This document shows, in pieces, positions 25,519 through 35,447 of a DNA stretch of 64,000 nucleotides. The position numbers were made by a program, and so were the translations under genes. The DNA lies in the NCBI RefSeq assembly GCF_017948595.1, contig NZ_JAGFBV010000016.1:45054-109053 (forward strand). The letters run 5' to 3'. The number at the start of each line of letters is the position of its first letter. Positions within the stretch are counted from its first letter, which is position 1. The DNA comes from Flavobacterium geliluteum (GTDB lineage Bacteria; Bacteroidota; Bacteroidia; Flavobacteriales; Flavobacteriaceae). The notes below the pieces were generated by a model that was not told where the DNA came from, did not search any database, and was given only the letters and a program-made list of their open reading frames with translations.

Positions 25519-26982
25519 ATGAAAATAGAAAATATTAACACATTAGGTCAGTTAAAAGCCGCAGGATATAAAAGTCAAAGTATTAAAGACGAATTGCGAA
25601 ATAATCTTCGTGAAAAAATCAAGACTGGAAAACCTGTTTTTGAGGGCGTTCACGGTTTTGAAAACACTGTAATTCCAGAATTAGAGCGTGCCATTTTATC
25701 ACGCCATAACATCAATTTATTAGGGCTTCGTGGTCAGGCCAAAACGAGATTGGCTCGAAAAATGATCGAATTGCTCGATGAGTACATTCCATTTGTGGCG
25801 GGCTCAGAAATCAACGATGATCCGTTAAACCCAATTTCGCGTTTTGCAAAAGATTTAATTGCTGAAAAAGGAGACGAAACACCAATTTCATGGTTACACA
25901 GAAGCGAACGTTTTTTTGAGAAATTAGCAACGCCGGATGTTACCGTAGCCGATTTGATCGGTGATGTCGATCCGATAAAAGCAGCCAATTTAAAATTATC
26001 GTACGCAGATGACCGCGTGATCCATTTCGGAATGATTCCGAGAGCCAATCGCTGTATTTTTGTAATCAATGAGTTGCCGGATTTACAGGCCAGAATTCAG
26101 GTAGCGCTTTTTAATATTTTGCAGGAAGGCGACATTCAGATTAGAGGATTTAAATTACGAATGCTATTGGATATGCAATTTGTTTTTACAGCCAATCCCG
26201 AAGATTACACGAATAGAGGCAGTATTGTAACACCTTTAAAAGATAGAATTGGTTCTCAAATTTTAACACATTATCCAGAAACTGTAGAAATCGCCAGAAC
26301 TATTACCGAACAAGAAGCAAAGTTAGACGCAACACAAAGCGATATTGTGTATGTACCAAGTTTAGCCAGAGATATTCTAGAACAAATCAGTTTTGAGGCT
26401 CGTGACAGCGAATACATCGATAATAAAAGCGGTGTAAGTGCCAGAATGAGTATTACGGCTTTTGAAAACTTAATCAGTACTGCCGAGCGTCGTGCTTTAA
26501 AATTAGGAGCTGATAAAACAATTTTACGCTTGTCTGATTTTATCGGAATCATTCCAGCCATTACAGGAAAAGTAGAATTGGTTTATGAAGGAGAGCAGGA
26601 GGGAGCAGCTTCTGTGGCGCAACATTTAATTGGTTCTGCCATTCGAACATTATTTCCAACACTTTTGCCAAAAATAGAAAAACTCGAAAAACAAGGAGAA
26701 AAAACACCTTATTCTGATGTAATCGAATGGTTTTTTGCAGAAAGTGGTTTCGAACTTTTAGATGATTGTTCAGATGCTGATTATCAAAGCATTCTGAATG
26801 AAGTGTCACCTTTGGATGTTTTACTAAAAAAATATCAGCCACAATTAGATAAAAAAGATCACTATTTCTTTAAAGAATTTATTTTATGGGGATTGGTCGA
26901 ATATAAAAAATTAAGCAAAGACCGTTTTGCAAAAGGTCATGAGTTTAAAGATATGTACGGAAGTTATATTAGTAAATTATAA
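25519..26982 (+). CDS. Magnesium-chelatase-like AAA+ ATPase
   Basis: This 487-residue protein has a Walker A motif GLRGQAKTRLA, a long insert (ISRFAKDLIAEKGDETPISWLHRSERFF) and a Walker-B-like strand CIFVINELPDL. In that strand the usual Asp-Glu pair reads Asn-Glu. The arginine-rich segment RGFKLRMLLDMQFVFTANPEDYTNRG is typical of the BchI/MoxR clade, and a helical lid follows. It is expected to be a hexameric ATPase acting with the VWA protein upstream. The Asn in place of Asp might weaken metal binding but leaves the catalytic Glu. A terminator follows. Confidence 0.88.
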   Translation: MKIENINTLGQLKAAGYKSQSIKDELRNNLREKIKTGKPVFEGVHGFENTVIPELERAILSRHNINLLGLRGQAKTRLARKMIELLDEYIPFVAGSEINDDPLNPISRFAKDLIAEKGDETPISWLHRSERFFEKLATPDVTVADLIGDVDPIKAANLKLSYADDRVIHFGMIPRANRCIFVINELPDLQARIQVALFNILQEGDIQIRGFKLRMLLDMQFVFTANPEDYTNRGSIVTPLKDRIGSQILTHYPETVEIARTITEQEAKLDATQSDIVYVPSLARDILEQISFEARDSEYIDNKSGVSARMSITAFENLISTAERRALKLGADKTILRLSDFIGIIPAITGKVELVYEGEQEGAASVAQHLIGSAIRTLFPTLLPKIEKLEKQGEKTPYSDVIEWFFAESGFELLDDCSDADYQSILNEVSPLDVLLKKYQPQLDKKDHYFFKEFILWGLVEYKKLSKDRFAKGHEFKDMYGSYISKL

Positions 26983-27004
26983 TTAAAATTCTCCTGCATG
27001 ATAC

Positions 27005-27039
27005 AAGCCTAATAGATTTAAATCTGTTAGGCTTTTTTT
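27005..27039 (+). terminator. Terminator after the AAA+ gene
   Basis: AAGCCTAATAGATT (27005-27018) pairs with AATCTGTTAGGCTT (27021-27034) with one G-U pair, followed by a T run. Confidence 0.9.
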
Positions 27040-27122
27040 ATTTAATCAAAAAGAGAACGGTTTCATTTTTAATTAGTCTACCTTGCTCTGTTGGCTGTAT
27101 TTCCAGTCTTTCCCAAAAGAAA

Positions 27123-27716
27123 ATGAAAGAGAGTTTTGAAGATTTGATTGCGAGTTATATCGAAAATAAAATAGGTATTTCGGAGCATTTTTTGAGTGAA
27201 GAATTGTTAAACAACCTAAAGCAAAACTTACTCAATTTAAACAAAAATAGTTTGCTGAAAGAAGCAGGAATAGGCAACTCTGAGAAATTTTCTTATAATG
27301 AAAAGGTGAGAAGTGACGCTATTTATTGGTTGGATAAAAAGCACAATAATATTTTTGAAAATGAATTTTTCGAGATAATTGATGCTTTTGTACTATATTT
27401 AAATGAAAGCTGTTATGCCGGAATTACAGGTTATGAGTTTCATTATTCCTTGTATCAGACAGGCGATTTTTATCTGAAACATTTAGATCAGTTTAAAAAT
27501 AATTCCAGTCGAAAATATTCGATGATCAGTTATTTAAATAGTGATTGGCAAGAGGCAGATGGAGGTGAATTATTGATTTATCAAGAGCTTTGTAATCAGA
27601 AGATTGCGCCTACTCAGGGAAAAACAATTTTCTTTAAAAGTAACGAATTATTACATGAAGTTTTGGTAACTCAAAATACCCGAATGAGTATTACGGGTTG
27701 GTTGAAGAGCGATTAA
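27123..27716 (+). CDS. 2-oxoglutarate/Fe(II) dioxygenase, prolyl-hydroxylase type
   Basis: This 197-residue protein has the double-stranded beta-helix ligands His120-x-Asp122 (YLKHLDQF) and His178 (LLHEVL), plus Arg187 for the 2-oxoglutarate carboxylate. The spacing fits the SM-20/EGL-9-like prolyl 4-hydroxylase group, as do GYEFHYSLYQTGDFYLKH and the SYLNSDWQEADGGELLIY stretch. Cytoplasmic. Bacterial relatives hydroxylate proteins such as elongation factors, but the target here cannot be told. Confidence 0.9.
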   Translation: MKESFEDLIASYIENKIGISEHFLSEELLNNLKQNLLNLNKNSLLKEAGIGNSEKFSYNEKVRSDAIYWLDKKHNNIFENEFFEIIDAFVLYLNESCYAGITGYEFHYSLYQTGDFYLKHLDQFKNNSSRKYSMISYLNSDWQEADGGELLIYQELCNQKIAPTQGKTIFFKSNELLHEVLVTQNTRMSITGWLKSD

Positions 27717-27723
27717 ATTTTTT

Positions 27724-27758
27724 TTTGAAAAGATTGAAACAGAGAAATGTTATTTTTG
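27724..27758 (+). promoter_or_regulatory. Candidate promoter of the DMT transporter gene
   Basis: TTTG at 27724-27727 and TATTTTTG at 27751-27758 are separated by 23 bases, fitting the Bacteroidota -33/-7 pattern. The -7 box ends 18 bases before the ATG. Confidence 0.5.
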
Positions 27759-27776
27759 TAATTAAAATCAAATCGT

Positions 27777-28631
27777 ATGTTATTTCTTGTTTTAAGCATT
27801 CTTTGTAGTGTAATTGTAGGCGTTATTTTTAAAATTAGCCGAAATTTTTCGGTCAATTCTATTCAAATAGTAGTCATCAATTATGTCACGGCATTGTTGC
27901 TTTGCTTTTTTACCTTTAGTCCTAATGTGCAGGAATTAACAGTCAATGCGCCTTGGAGTATTTATATTGGGGTCGGCATTTTATTGCCTGTAGTTTTTCT
28001 GTTTTTGATCGCCTCTATTGCATATATGGGAATCGTAAAAACTGATGCCGCTCAGCGATTATCACTCTTTATTCCGATACTTGCGGCGTGGTTTATTTTT
28101 AAAGAAGACTTTAATAGCTATAAAATTTTAGGGCTTTTAGTAGGTTTTACGGCTCTTTTATTCATTTTAAAAAAGCAATCTGCAAACGACAGTAATAAAT
28201 GGATATACCCGGCTTTGGTACTATTGGGTTTTGGCGTTATTGATATTCTTTTTAAGCAAATTGCACTTTACACGACTTTGCCATATACGACTTCTTTATT
28301 TGTAGTTTTTAGTATCGCTCTAGTAGTTTCGCTCATTGTTGTCGTATATGACGTGATAGCAAAAAAGTCGAAAATAAATTTACAAAACATCCTTTTTGGA
28401 GCTTTGGTAGGGATTTTTAATTTTGGAAATATTTTATTTTACCTTAAAGCACACAAATCTTTCTCTGACAATCCCTCTACTGTTTTTGCGGGAATGAACA
28501 TGGGTGTAATTATTTTAGGAAGTCTTGTTGGCCTGCTTTTTTTCAAAGAAAAAATATCTAAGATTAATTTTATCGGCCTTTTTTTAGCCTTAATTGCGAT
28601 CGTTTTGATTGTTATTTCACAATTCAAATAA
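27777..28631 (+). CDS. EamA/DMT-family transporter
   Basis: This 284-residue protein is almost entirely hydrophobic, with ten predicted membrane helices in two five-helix halves, the EamA duplication. The halves meet near residues 140-150 (KKQSANDSNKW). The second half has the typical GIFNFGNILFYLKAHK and GSLVGLLFFKEKISKINFIGLFLALIAIVLI ends. Probably a drug, metabolite or amino-acid exporter in the inner membrane; substrate not predictable. Confidence 0.88.
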   Translation: MLFLVLSILCSVIVGVIFKISRNFSVNSIQIVVINYVTALLLCFFTFSPNVQELTVNAPWSIYIGVGILLPVVFLFLIASIAYMGIVKTDAAQRLSLFIPILAAWFIFKEDFNSYKILGLLVGFTALLFILKKQSANDSNKWIYPALVLLGFGVIDILFKQIALYTTLPYTTSLFVVFSIALVVSLIVVVYDVIAKKSKINLQNILFGALVGIFNFGNILFYLKAHKSFSDNPSTVFAGMNMGVIILGSLVGLLFFKEKISKINFIGLFLALIAIVLIVISQFK

Positions 28632-28706
28632 TTTTCGAATATTGTAGAATATTTATTTTAAGCTTTAATTGGATATAGTGATTTGTTCAGTTTTTTAAAT
28701 AGCAAT

Positions 28707-29141
28707 TTAAACCCGTTCGTAATCACCTTTCCAGTTTACGATTGCTTTTTTGATATCATTTCCCGAAAGATGGTTTTGAAGCGCTAAATCGATAAGTGGT
28801 AAAAACTCATTGTCTGGTGCAAAACGAAAAGCAAACAATTGTTCGTCTGTAAATTGATATTCAATTTCTTCAAATCTTTTTCCGGATAGTGTAAAATAAC
28901 GGTATCTGAGCTCTAATTTTACGATTCTGTCCTGTAAAATAAGCCCGTAATGCTGGCGCAACATAAAAGCAAGACAAAATAAAAACACAAAAACGACACT
29001 TATAAAAGTCCATATTAAATGATCTTCTGTTTTAAAAGCAAAATAAATGCTACTGACCAAAAAGCCAATCAAAACAGGATAATAGACAAAATGATGGGCT
29101 GTATAGAAACGAATATGGTTTTTTAGGTTTTGAGGTTTCAT
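28707..29141 (-). CDS. DUF6526-like two-helix membrane protein
   Basis: This 144-residue protein begins MKPQNLKNH, has two membrane helices (about 17-36 and 42-62) and a soluble C-terminal part with a beta-rich stretch. That part includes IVKLELRYRYFTLSGKRF, like a small PH-type fold, followed by helices. I believe this matches DUF6526, but that is from memory of its N-terminus. It lies 46 bases downstream of the DNA glycosylase gene on the same strand. Function unknown. Confidence 0.65.
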   Translation of the reverse strand: MKPQNLKNHIRFYTAHHFVYYPVLIGFLVSSIYFAFKTEDHLIWTFISVVFVFLFCLAFMLRQHYGLILQDRIVKLELRYRYFTLSGKRFEEIEYQFTDEQLFAFRFAPDNEFLPLIDLALQNHLSGNDIKKAIVNWKGDYERV

Positions 29142-29187
29142 AAGTTGTTATTTTTGCTATGTCACGTAAATATACACTAATTCAGCT

Positions 29188-29676
29188 TTAATTTTTGAGT
29201 GTACCAATAATTTCCCACTCCTGTAATTTGTTTTGAAATGATTTACTGGCATTTGCAGGACTGGTAGAAGGCAAGGTAATAAGCTGATAGTTTTTCTTTA
29301 AAACGACATATTTTTTAAAAAATGTGGCTGCTTTTTGACCGTTAAAAACAATGGTTTCTATTGTATGATGATGATGTAAAAATAATTCAAAATCGTTTGC
29401 AATTTCATTTTTTATTGCGCTGTCCAAACTTCCAATCCGATCGCAAAATTGTAAAACGTCCCAAAGCGCAATTTTATTCTTTAGCAAAAGTGCTTTTCGG
29501 GTCGCATAATCATTCGAAAAATCTTCTTGCAGAATGGCAAACATAAATTTCCAGAAATTATTCTGATTATGACCGTAATACTGATTCATTTCTAATGATT
29601 TTGTACCGGGCATTGTTCCTAAAATCAAGACAGTAGCATCATCTGGAGCGATTGGAGGAAAAGAGAAACTTTTCAT
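29188..29676 (-). CDS. DNA-deoxyinosine glycosylase (UDG superfamily)
   Basis: This 162-residue protein fits the family 6 uracil-DNA glycosylase group. The N-terminal GTMPGTKSLEMNQYYGHNQN supplies the active-site loop, with LWDVLQFCDRIGSLDSAI, IVFNGQKAATFF and the LPSTSPAN minor-groove loop. Enzymes of this group remove hypoxanthine (deaminated adenine) from DNA. Length is complete and all motifs are intact. Confidence 0.93.
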   Translation of the reverse strand: MKSFSFPPIAPDDATVLILGTMPGTKSLEMNQYYGHNQNNFWKFMFAILQEDFSNDYATRKALLLKNKIALWDVLQFCDRIGSLDSAIKNEIANDFELFLHHHHTIETIVFNGQKAATFFKKYVVLKKNYQLITLPSTSPANASKSFQNKLQEWEIIGTLKN

Positions 29677-29881
29677 ATTATATTCATTTTTATTGGATGA
29701 TAGTTGGGTGTAAAATATTCATATATAGGTAATTATAAAACAATTTGTAAAAATTATATAACATATTCAATCCTTTGATATGCGAACTTTGAAATATAGA
29801 TTTTTAAAGAATTTATTTACGCTTTAGATTGTTCTCATAAAACTATAAAAGTAAATCATAGAATCTTAAATACCTCGAAAA

Positions 29882-30907
29882 ATGAAAATAGTTACCATAC
29901 AATCGGAGAAAATTGACGATATTTTTGAAGAGCTTAAATTAAATTTTGGAGGAGAATTGCAAATTGATTTAGATGAGTATTGTTTACAAATTGATAATGA
30001 TTTTGCAAAAGGATCAATTATTGGTGCATCCTTTAATGATACTATTACATATCTGCAATTTGACATGCTTTTCTATGATAAAATCACTGTAAATATTTTG
30101 AATAGAGATGCATCATCTGTTTATTTTGCATATTGTTCTAAAGGAAATTTGTTGCATAGTTTTGGGGTCTCTGGAACGGGAAGGAAATTAAAAAACTATC
30201 AAACGGCTATTATTTCATCAAAAAAGAATAAAAACAATGTTTTGTATTTTGATGAAAATCGATCAACAAAATTCAACCTAATCACTTTAGGGATTGATGT
30301 TTCTAAACAACATCAAAAGAGTTTCCTGCACCAAAAAATCAAAGAAACTTTTTTTGAGGATGCAAATGAAAAGGAATTCTTTTATTTAGGTTCTTATAAT
30401 TTGCAGATCGCCGAAAAAATAGAACAATTAGAAGCTGTAAATCAAACCGGAGTAGTAGGAAATTTATTGAAAGAAGGTATTTTAAGAATCATCTTGGCAA
30501 TGGAAATTCAACAGCATTCTGATGATTTGTATCATTTTTCAAAAGACACAAATTGCCTGACTTTAAAAGAGATGGAGGAAATAAAAGAGCTTTCTGATTT
30601 TATTAAATCATGTCCCGAAGAGGCTTTTACCATTAAAAATCTGAGTAAAAAATCAGGTTTGTCTCCTAATAAATTGCAGGAAGGTTTTAAACTGATTCAC
30701 AATAGAACTGTAAATGATTATATCACGCACATGAGGGTTGTGAAGGCAGAAATTCTGATACGAACTTCAGATTTAAACATCTCAGAAATAGTCTATTGTA
30801 TTGGTTTTACCAGCAGAAGTTACTTTTCTAAAATTTTCAAACAAAAATTCAATTGCAGTCCAAAAGATTATAAAAGTAGTACTAATCCATTGGCAATTAC
30901 GGCTTAA
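29882..30907 (+). CDS. AraC-family transcriptional regulator
   Basis: This 341-residue protein has a C-terminal double helix-turn-helix of AraC type (about 235-335): FTIKNLSKKSGLSPNKLQEGFK is the first and LNISEIVYCIGFTSRSYFSKIFKQKFNCSPKDY the second, with its family signature. The N-terminal 220 residues do not match a cupin obviously and may bind an unknown ligand. It is convergent with the FAD oxidoreductase gene and separated from it by a strong shared terminator, so it does not obviously control it from here. Confidence 0.92.
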   Translation: MKIVTIQSEKIDDIFEELKLNFGGELQIDLDEYCLQIDNDFAKGSIIGASFNDTITYLQFDMLFYDKITVNILNRDASSVYFAYCSKGNLLHSFGVSGTGRKLKNYQTAIISSKKNKNNVLYFDENRSTKFNLITLGIDVSKQHQKSFLHQKIKETFFEDANEKEFFYLGSYNLQIAEKIEQLEAVNQTGVVGNLLKEGILRIILAMEIQQHSDDLYHFSKDTNCLTLKEMEEIKELSDFIKSCPEEAFTIKNLSKKSGLSPNKLQEGFKLIHNRTVNDYITHMRVVKAEILIRTSDLNISEIVYCIGFTSRSYFSKIFKQKFNCSPKDYKSSTNPLAITA

Positions 30908-30908
30908 T

Positions 30909-30956
30909 ATTTTGGCACAAAATAAAATTGCTTTCGCTGTAATTTTGTGCCAAAAA
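30909..30956. terminator. Strong bidirectional terminator between convergent genes
   Basis: TTTTGGCACAAAAT (30910-30923) and ATTTTGTGCCAAAA (30942-30955) are perfect 14-base arms. It serves the AraC gene on the left and the FAD oxidoreductase on the right. Confidence 0.9.
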
Positions 30957-30975
30957 TAATCTCTTTTGTGTTTAG

Positions 30976-32175
30976 TTATCTTCCAAATTTATAATATTCT
31001 AAATCCTGATGTTTTTCATTTTTGATAGAAGCAGCGATAGAATTCATTCCAAGAACGCTAAAAGTGATGCCATTTCCTCCAAATCCTAAAATATAATGCT
31101 CGTTTCGTTTTGGGTCAGGTTTTCCAAAATAGGGAAGACCGTCTTTGGTTTCGCCAAAAGTTCCCGCCCAGGAATAGTCGATTTTGAAATTAATTTCAGG
31201 GAACTTTAATTTAAATTGTTTCAAAAGATATTGCTCTTTTTGAGGTAATAATTTGTCACGTTTTACTGGATCTTTAAAATCTTCATCCCCGCCGCCCGCA
31301 ATGATTCGGTTATCTGCCGTAGCCCGAAAATAGAGATAAGGATCTGCTGTATCCCAAAATATAGAATTCTTAAAAGCGTCTGGCAAATCAATAAGACTCT
31401 CCGAAGTTATCACGTAGGTACTTTTTAAATCAACTACTTTTTCTTTAAGGGTTTCAGTACTTTCATAGCCACTGCAATGTATAATATTATTTGCAGTTAT
31501 ATTTTTTTTGTCTTCAGTGGTGGCGATCAATTTTCCTTTATGATCTTCTATAGAAGAAATACGTGTTCGATCATAAATCTGCATGCCGTTTTGCTGACAG
31601 TAAACCAGTAAATCCTGTGCCAGTTTGTAAGGATCCATAACGGCCGCAGTTGATGATTCTATAGCAGCAAGAGCGTTTAAACCTAATTCTTTCAAATCGG
31701 CTTTTTCGAGCCATTTCACGACAAATCCGTTTTCTTTTCGTGCTTCAAATTCTGCTTTTAGAAAAGGAACATCTTTTTCTGAAGAACAAAAATAGATACT
31801 TTTTTTAAACTCAAAATGGCAATCACTTTTTATAGTATCGATTATTTCTCTTAAATCAAAAATAGCTTTTTTACCATTTTTATAACTATCGACTGCGCAC
31901 TCTAATCCTCTGATCTTTATGAGCTCATGTAAGGCTACATCAATTTCATATTGAAGTAAAGCGGTACTTGCAGCCGTGCTTCCGTTGCAGATATCACGTT
32001 TGTCAACAAGTATTATTTTTTTGCCTTCATTAATAAGTTGATAGGCAATTAAAGCTCCAGTTATTCCTCCGCCAATAATTAAAATATCTGCTCTAGCGTC
32101 TGATTCTAATGACGGATAACTGTTTTCCAATGCGTTTTTTAGTGGCCAGAAAGTTTCGGTAGATCGTAAATTCAT
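30976..32175 (-). CDS. FAD-dependent oxidoreductase (DAO family)
   Basis: This 399-residue protein opens with a Rossmann dinucleotide motif, ILIIGGGITGALIAY, and the acidic end of the second strand (LVDKRD). It continues as a DadA/glycine-oxidase-type fold: GSTAASTALLQYE, then YSWAGTFGETKDGLPYFG and GFGGNGITFSVLG near the C-terminus, typical of the FAD-binding close. It would oxidise an amine or amino acid, with substrate unknown. No Rieske domain is present. It is transcribed alone. Confidence 0.9.
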   Translation of the reverse strand: MNLRSTETFWPLKNALENSYPSLESDARADILIIGGGITGALIAYQLINEGKKIILVDKRDICNGSTAASTALLQYEIDVALHELIKIRGLECAVDSYKNGKKAIFDLREIIDTIKSDCHFEFKKSIYFCSSEKDVPFLKAEFEARKENGFVVKWLEKADLKELGLNALAAIESSTAAVMDPYKLAQDLLVYCQQNGMQIYDRTRISSIEDHKGKLIATTEDKKNITANNIIHCSGYESTETLKEKVVDLKSTYVITSESLIDLPDAFKNSIFWDTADPYLYFRATADNRIIAGGGDEDFKDPVKRDKLLPQKEQYLLKQFKLKFPEINFKIDYSWAGTFGETKDGLPYFGKPDPKRNEHYILGFGGNGITFSVLGMNSIAASIKNEKHQDLEYYKFGR

Positions 32176-32635
32176 TTTCTTGTAATTTTATAGTGTTAAC
32201 TATTTTGTATCCTGTGTTTTAGATAAGTATTGTTCATGTGTTTCTTCAATGAAGAGTAAGTCTTTATATTTTTCCTGTTTTTTTTGATAAAAAAGAGTTA
32301 TTTATTTTAATAAAACTTTATAAACCAGTTGTTTGATTATTGTCAACTAAACCAGAATTATAAATATTGTCTAAAATTGCTATTCATTTTATTTTAATGG
32401 AAAAATCCCGAGTTTCCACTTAGGATTTTTCTGAATTAAGCATGTTTGATCATATAATGCCTCTTATTTATTATTATCAAGTATTTGGGGTTCGGAATAA
32501 TTAGAAGCTTTCTACAACAATTACCGTTATAAAAATGCTCCAAAATTGATGATTTTGAAGTCGCTCGTGAAATAATTAGTTAGACTACTTCATAACCAAT
32601 AGGATTATTTTTGGTTTTTTGTTTTCAATAAAATT
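32176..32635. other. Gene-free gap with one hairpin
   Basis: No reading frame of note on either strand. The only structure seen is AAAAATCC (32401-32408) paired with GGATTTTT (32423-32430), which could end transcripts coming from the AsmA-like gene. The rest is AT-rich sequence that probably includes the promoter of the FAD oxidoreductase. Confidence 0.5.
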
Positions 32636-35437
32636 TTAGGCGCCACTTACTTTTTCTCTTTTTATGACCTTGTTGTTTTTTTCATCATAAATAGCGTCAT
32701 CAATTTTTTTACCTGTTTTGCTCAATACTTTGATTTTTGGGTTCTGATGTGTTCCAGTAATCACAATCGGAATTCCAATTATTCCGAAAGGAGGCAATCC
32801 TAGTCGCATTCGTAAATCCAACAAACCATCAAAACTGGTTGTTCCTTTGATAGTAGGTCTGAAAGTCGCAACTCTAAAAGTAAAGGGCTGAATATGAATC
32901 AGATTATTATCAATGGATGATTTTATTTCGATGCCTTTTAGATCAGGATTATCCAAGCCTTTTTGTCCCGTGGCTGTACTTATTTTGTCAAATAATTTGA
33001 GTCCTTTTATTTGCACATCTTCTAGGTTTATGACACCATCACCTTTTAGAGAGCCGTAAATTGGACTCATATTTCCGTTTAAATCGCCCTTTATTTTATA
33101 GTCTATCGTAATAATTCCTTTTGCTTTGTCGGCAACAGACACCATTTTTTTAAACATCGGAATCTCTTTATACGCCTTTTCTACACTAAAATCGTTGGCT
33201 CTAAAATACAAATCAAAGTTGGCCATCGTGGGAGATTCATCTTTATAAGTCGCATCAATTGCTACTGCACAATCAATGATGTTAAAAGTAGTATTCTGCA
33301 TAAAAAACTGCCCTTTTGTGATACCTGTTTTTCCAGAAATACTTTTTAAAAGTAAGCCGTTATAAGCTACTTTCTCTACAACTGTGTTTAATGCTACATT
33401 TAAGTTTTTTGGAATAAGAACAACGCCGCTCATTTTAGGATTATCTTCTTTTGAATATTCAATCGCTAAATTTTGATCGTTATTTTCACCTTTTTTAAGA
33501 GCCATAAATTCATCCACATCAATCAGTTTTGATTTTACGTTAAAATTACCGCTCAGAGTACCTTTTGATTCCAAAAAGTAATTTATGGTATTGAGTAAAT
33601 ACCCATCTATATCAAAATCAGACTTGCCGTAGTAGGCGTAACATTTATCCCACCACATTTTTTCGTTCTGAAACCTAAAATTTCCTTGCTTGATATAAAA
33701 TGATTTAGGAAAAAGTTCAGAAGTTGCTTTGATATTTTTGAGTTCAAGCGTTCCTCGGTTATCCAGTTGGTCATATTGCCCGTTGGTAGCATAACTCTGT
33801 TTTCCACGCAGCGAAAAATCGGCTTTGGCCCAACCCTTCACATCCATTCCTTTTTGAGCAAATACTTTGTATATTTTGCCTACATTGAGTTCTCCTTTTA
33901 CTTTTGCATTATAAGTCAAATCACTAAAATCTGTAAGTGCTAATCTGGCATAAACTGGATTTCCCTCAAAAATAAAAGATGCAGGCGCAACGGCCAGAAT
34001 CAAATCTTTGAAGGTGCCTTTTTTATTTAAAATATTTGCGACAAAAGTGATATTAGTAATAGGATTAGGGTACGAATCTGTTTTTAGCCATCCGTTTTGT
34101 AAACTAACGCCACCTTTTGTTTTTGGAAATAGTTTTTGTGAAGCACTAAAAAGGCCATTGGCTTCCAAATCGGTTTTAAGGATTCCTTTCAGCTCCATCG
34201 TGTTTAAACCTAAACTTTTATCAATGGTAGCAAGGTCCAGCATGCCTTTTATGCGTGCATTTACATTCATTTCTGAAAAACCTTTGCTCTGTAAAAAAGC
34301 CGAAAAATGATCTTTGTTTCCTACCTTAAAACGTAAGGTTCTAAGATTCACCATCAATTTTTCGAGATCAAGCGAAGGCATAATTGCGTTCAGATTCATC
34401 TCAAGATGTGTCAGCGGAACCACTGCATTTTTATAATTTATTGAACCATCTTTAATCTTCATATTAAAGGCGAGATCTGGTTTTTGCTTTTTAGAAACAT
34501 TGTAATCGCCCTTAAAAGTAAAAAGCAAATCACTACGACCGGACATTTGGGTGTCTTCCAGCCAGCCCGAATATTCGGGAGGCAGTACCGAAAATAAATC
34601 TTTTAAAGTCGTATTATCTGATGCTGCTTTGATATTGATTTTATAACCTTCTTTTAAAATGGTAAATAAACCTGTGAAACGTAATGGCAATTTATTGATA
34701 TGCAATTCATTTTTTCTAAGAATAAAAGAAAGGGCGTGGGTGTTAATTCTGGTAATAAGATCGGCATGTACTTCTTTTTTTCTAAGATATGCAGTTCGTC
34801 CGTAATAAAAATCTACAGTATCTATTTTTGCGGCCGTACTCAGGTCAAAAATATCTTCACTAAGATTTCCTCTTCCAACATAATTAAAGCCTTTTGCATC
34901 TACCAAAACCTTAGCTGAACGGTCGTTATATTTGATATGACAATCTTCAAAATCAATACGTTCTAATCGAATGGCTGTTCCTTCTTCTGTGGTATCTTTA
35001 TTTTTTTTATCTTTTGGTGCCACGTAAATATTGTAGTTGGCTTCTCCTTTTTGGTTGACCATTATATTGATGTAGGCCTTTGAAACGTATAATTTATAGA
35101 TTTTGACTTCATCATCAAAAAGCAATTTTTTTAAATTGATACCAAATGCAACTTGCTCTGCTTTTAATAAAGTATCGTTGCTAAAAGGAGCAGAACCTGT
35201 CATGGATAAATTATCCAGCGAAACTGTTAAAGACGGAAAATGTGTAAAAAAAGACAATCTCGATTTAGAGAAATCTAATTTTGTATCCAATCGCTCATTG
35301 GCAATTTTTTTTACTTCTGCGGCAATTGTTCCGGGAAAAAGCATCGGAATCAAAAATAGCAGGAGCAAAGTACTGGCCACAATAATTCCAGTAATTTTAA
35401 GTGTTTTCAGCGTTATATGTTGAAGAGAAGAACTCAT
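32636..35437 (-). CDS. AsmA-like envelope protein
   Basis: This 933-residue protein has one N-terminal membrane helix (about 12-34) and a long repeating beta structure in the periplasm. It matches the AsmA family at both ends: the N-terminal ANERLDTKLDFSKSRLSFFTHFPSLTVSLDNLSM and the C-terminal AsmA_2-type segment with GDLNGNMSPIYGSLKGDGVI and LDLRMRLGLPPFGI. AsmA/TamB proteins form hydrophobic grooves that carry phospholipid between membranes. It starts 10 bases after the MlaD gene and is the last gene of the mlaEFD operon, which supports a lipid-transfer role. Confidence 0.88.
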   Translation of the reverse strand: MSSSLQHITLKTLKITGIIVASTLLLLFLIPMLFPGTIAAEVKKIANERLDTKLDFSKSRLSFFTHFPSLTVSLDNLSMTGSAPFSNDTLLKAEQVAFGINLKKLLFDDEVKIYKLYVSKAYINIMVNQKGEANYNIYVAPKDKKNKDTTEEGTAIRLERIDFEDCHIKYNDRSAKVLVDAKGFNYVGRGNLSEDIFDLSTAAKIDTVDFYYGRTAYLRKKEVHADLITRINTHALSFILRKNELHINKLPLRFTGLFTILKEGYKINIKAASDNTTLKDLFSVLPPEYSGWLEDTQMSGRSDLLFTFKGDYNVSKKQKPDLAFNMKIKDGSINYKNAVVPLTHLEMNLNAIMPSLDLEKLMVNLRTLRFKVGNKDHFSAFLQSKGFSEMNVNARIKGMLDLATIDKSLGLNTMELKGILKTDLEANGLFSASQKLFPKTKGGVSLQNGWLKTDSYPNPITNITFVANILNKKGTFKDLILAVAPASFIFEGNPVYARLALTDFSDLTYNAKVKGELNVGKIYKVFAQKGMDVKGWAKADFSLRGKQSYATNGQYDQLDNRGTLELKNIKATSELFPKSFYIKQGNFRFQNEKMWWDKCYAYYGKSDFDIDGYLLNTINYFLESKGTLSGNFNVKSKLIDVDEFMALKKGENNDQNLAIEYSKEDNPKMSGVVLIPKNLNVALNTVVEKVAYNGLLLKSISGKTGITKGQFFMQNTTFNIIDCAVAIDATYKDESPTMANFDLYFRANDFSVEKAYKEIPMFKKMVSVADKAKGIITIDYKIKGDLNGNMSPIYGSLKGDGVINLEDVQIKGLKLFDKISTATGQKGLDNPDLKGIEIKSSIDNNLIHIQPFTFRVATFRPTIKGTTSFDGLLDLRMRLGLPPFGIIGIPIVITGTHQNPKIKVLSKTGKKIDDAIYDEKNNKVIKREKVSGA

Positions 35438-35447
35438 GAAATGATGA

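Noticed and set aside
32176..32635. Small RNA gene in the 460-base gap
   Set aside because: Only one AT-rich hairpin is present and there is no promoter and terminator pair to support a transcript.
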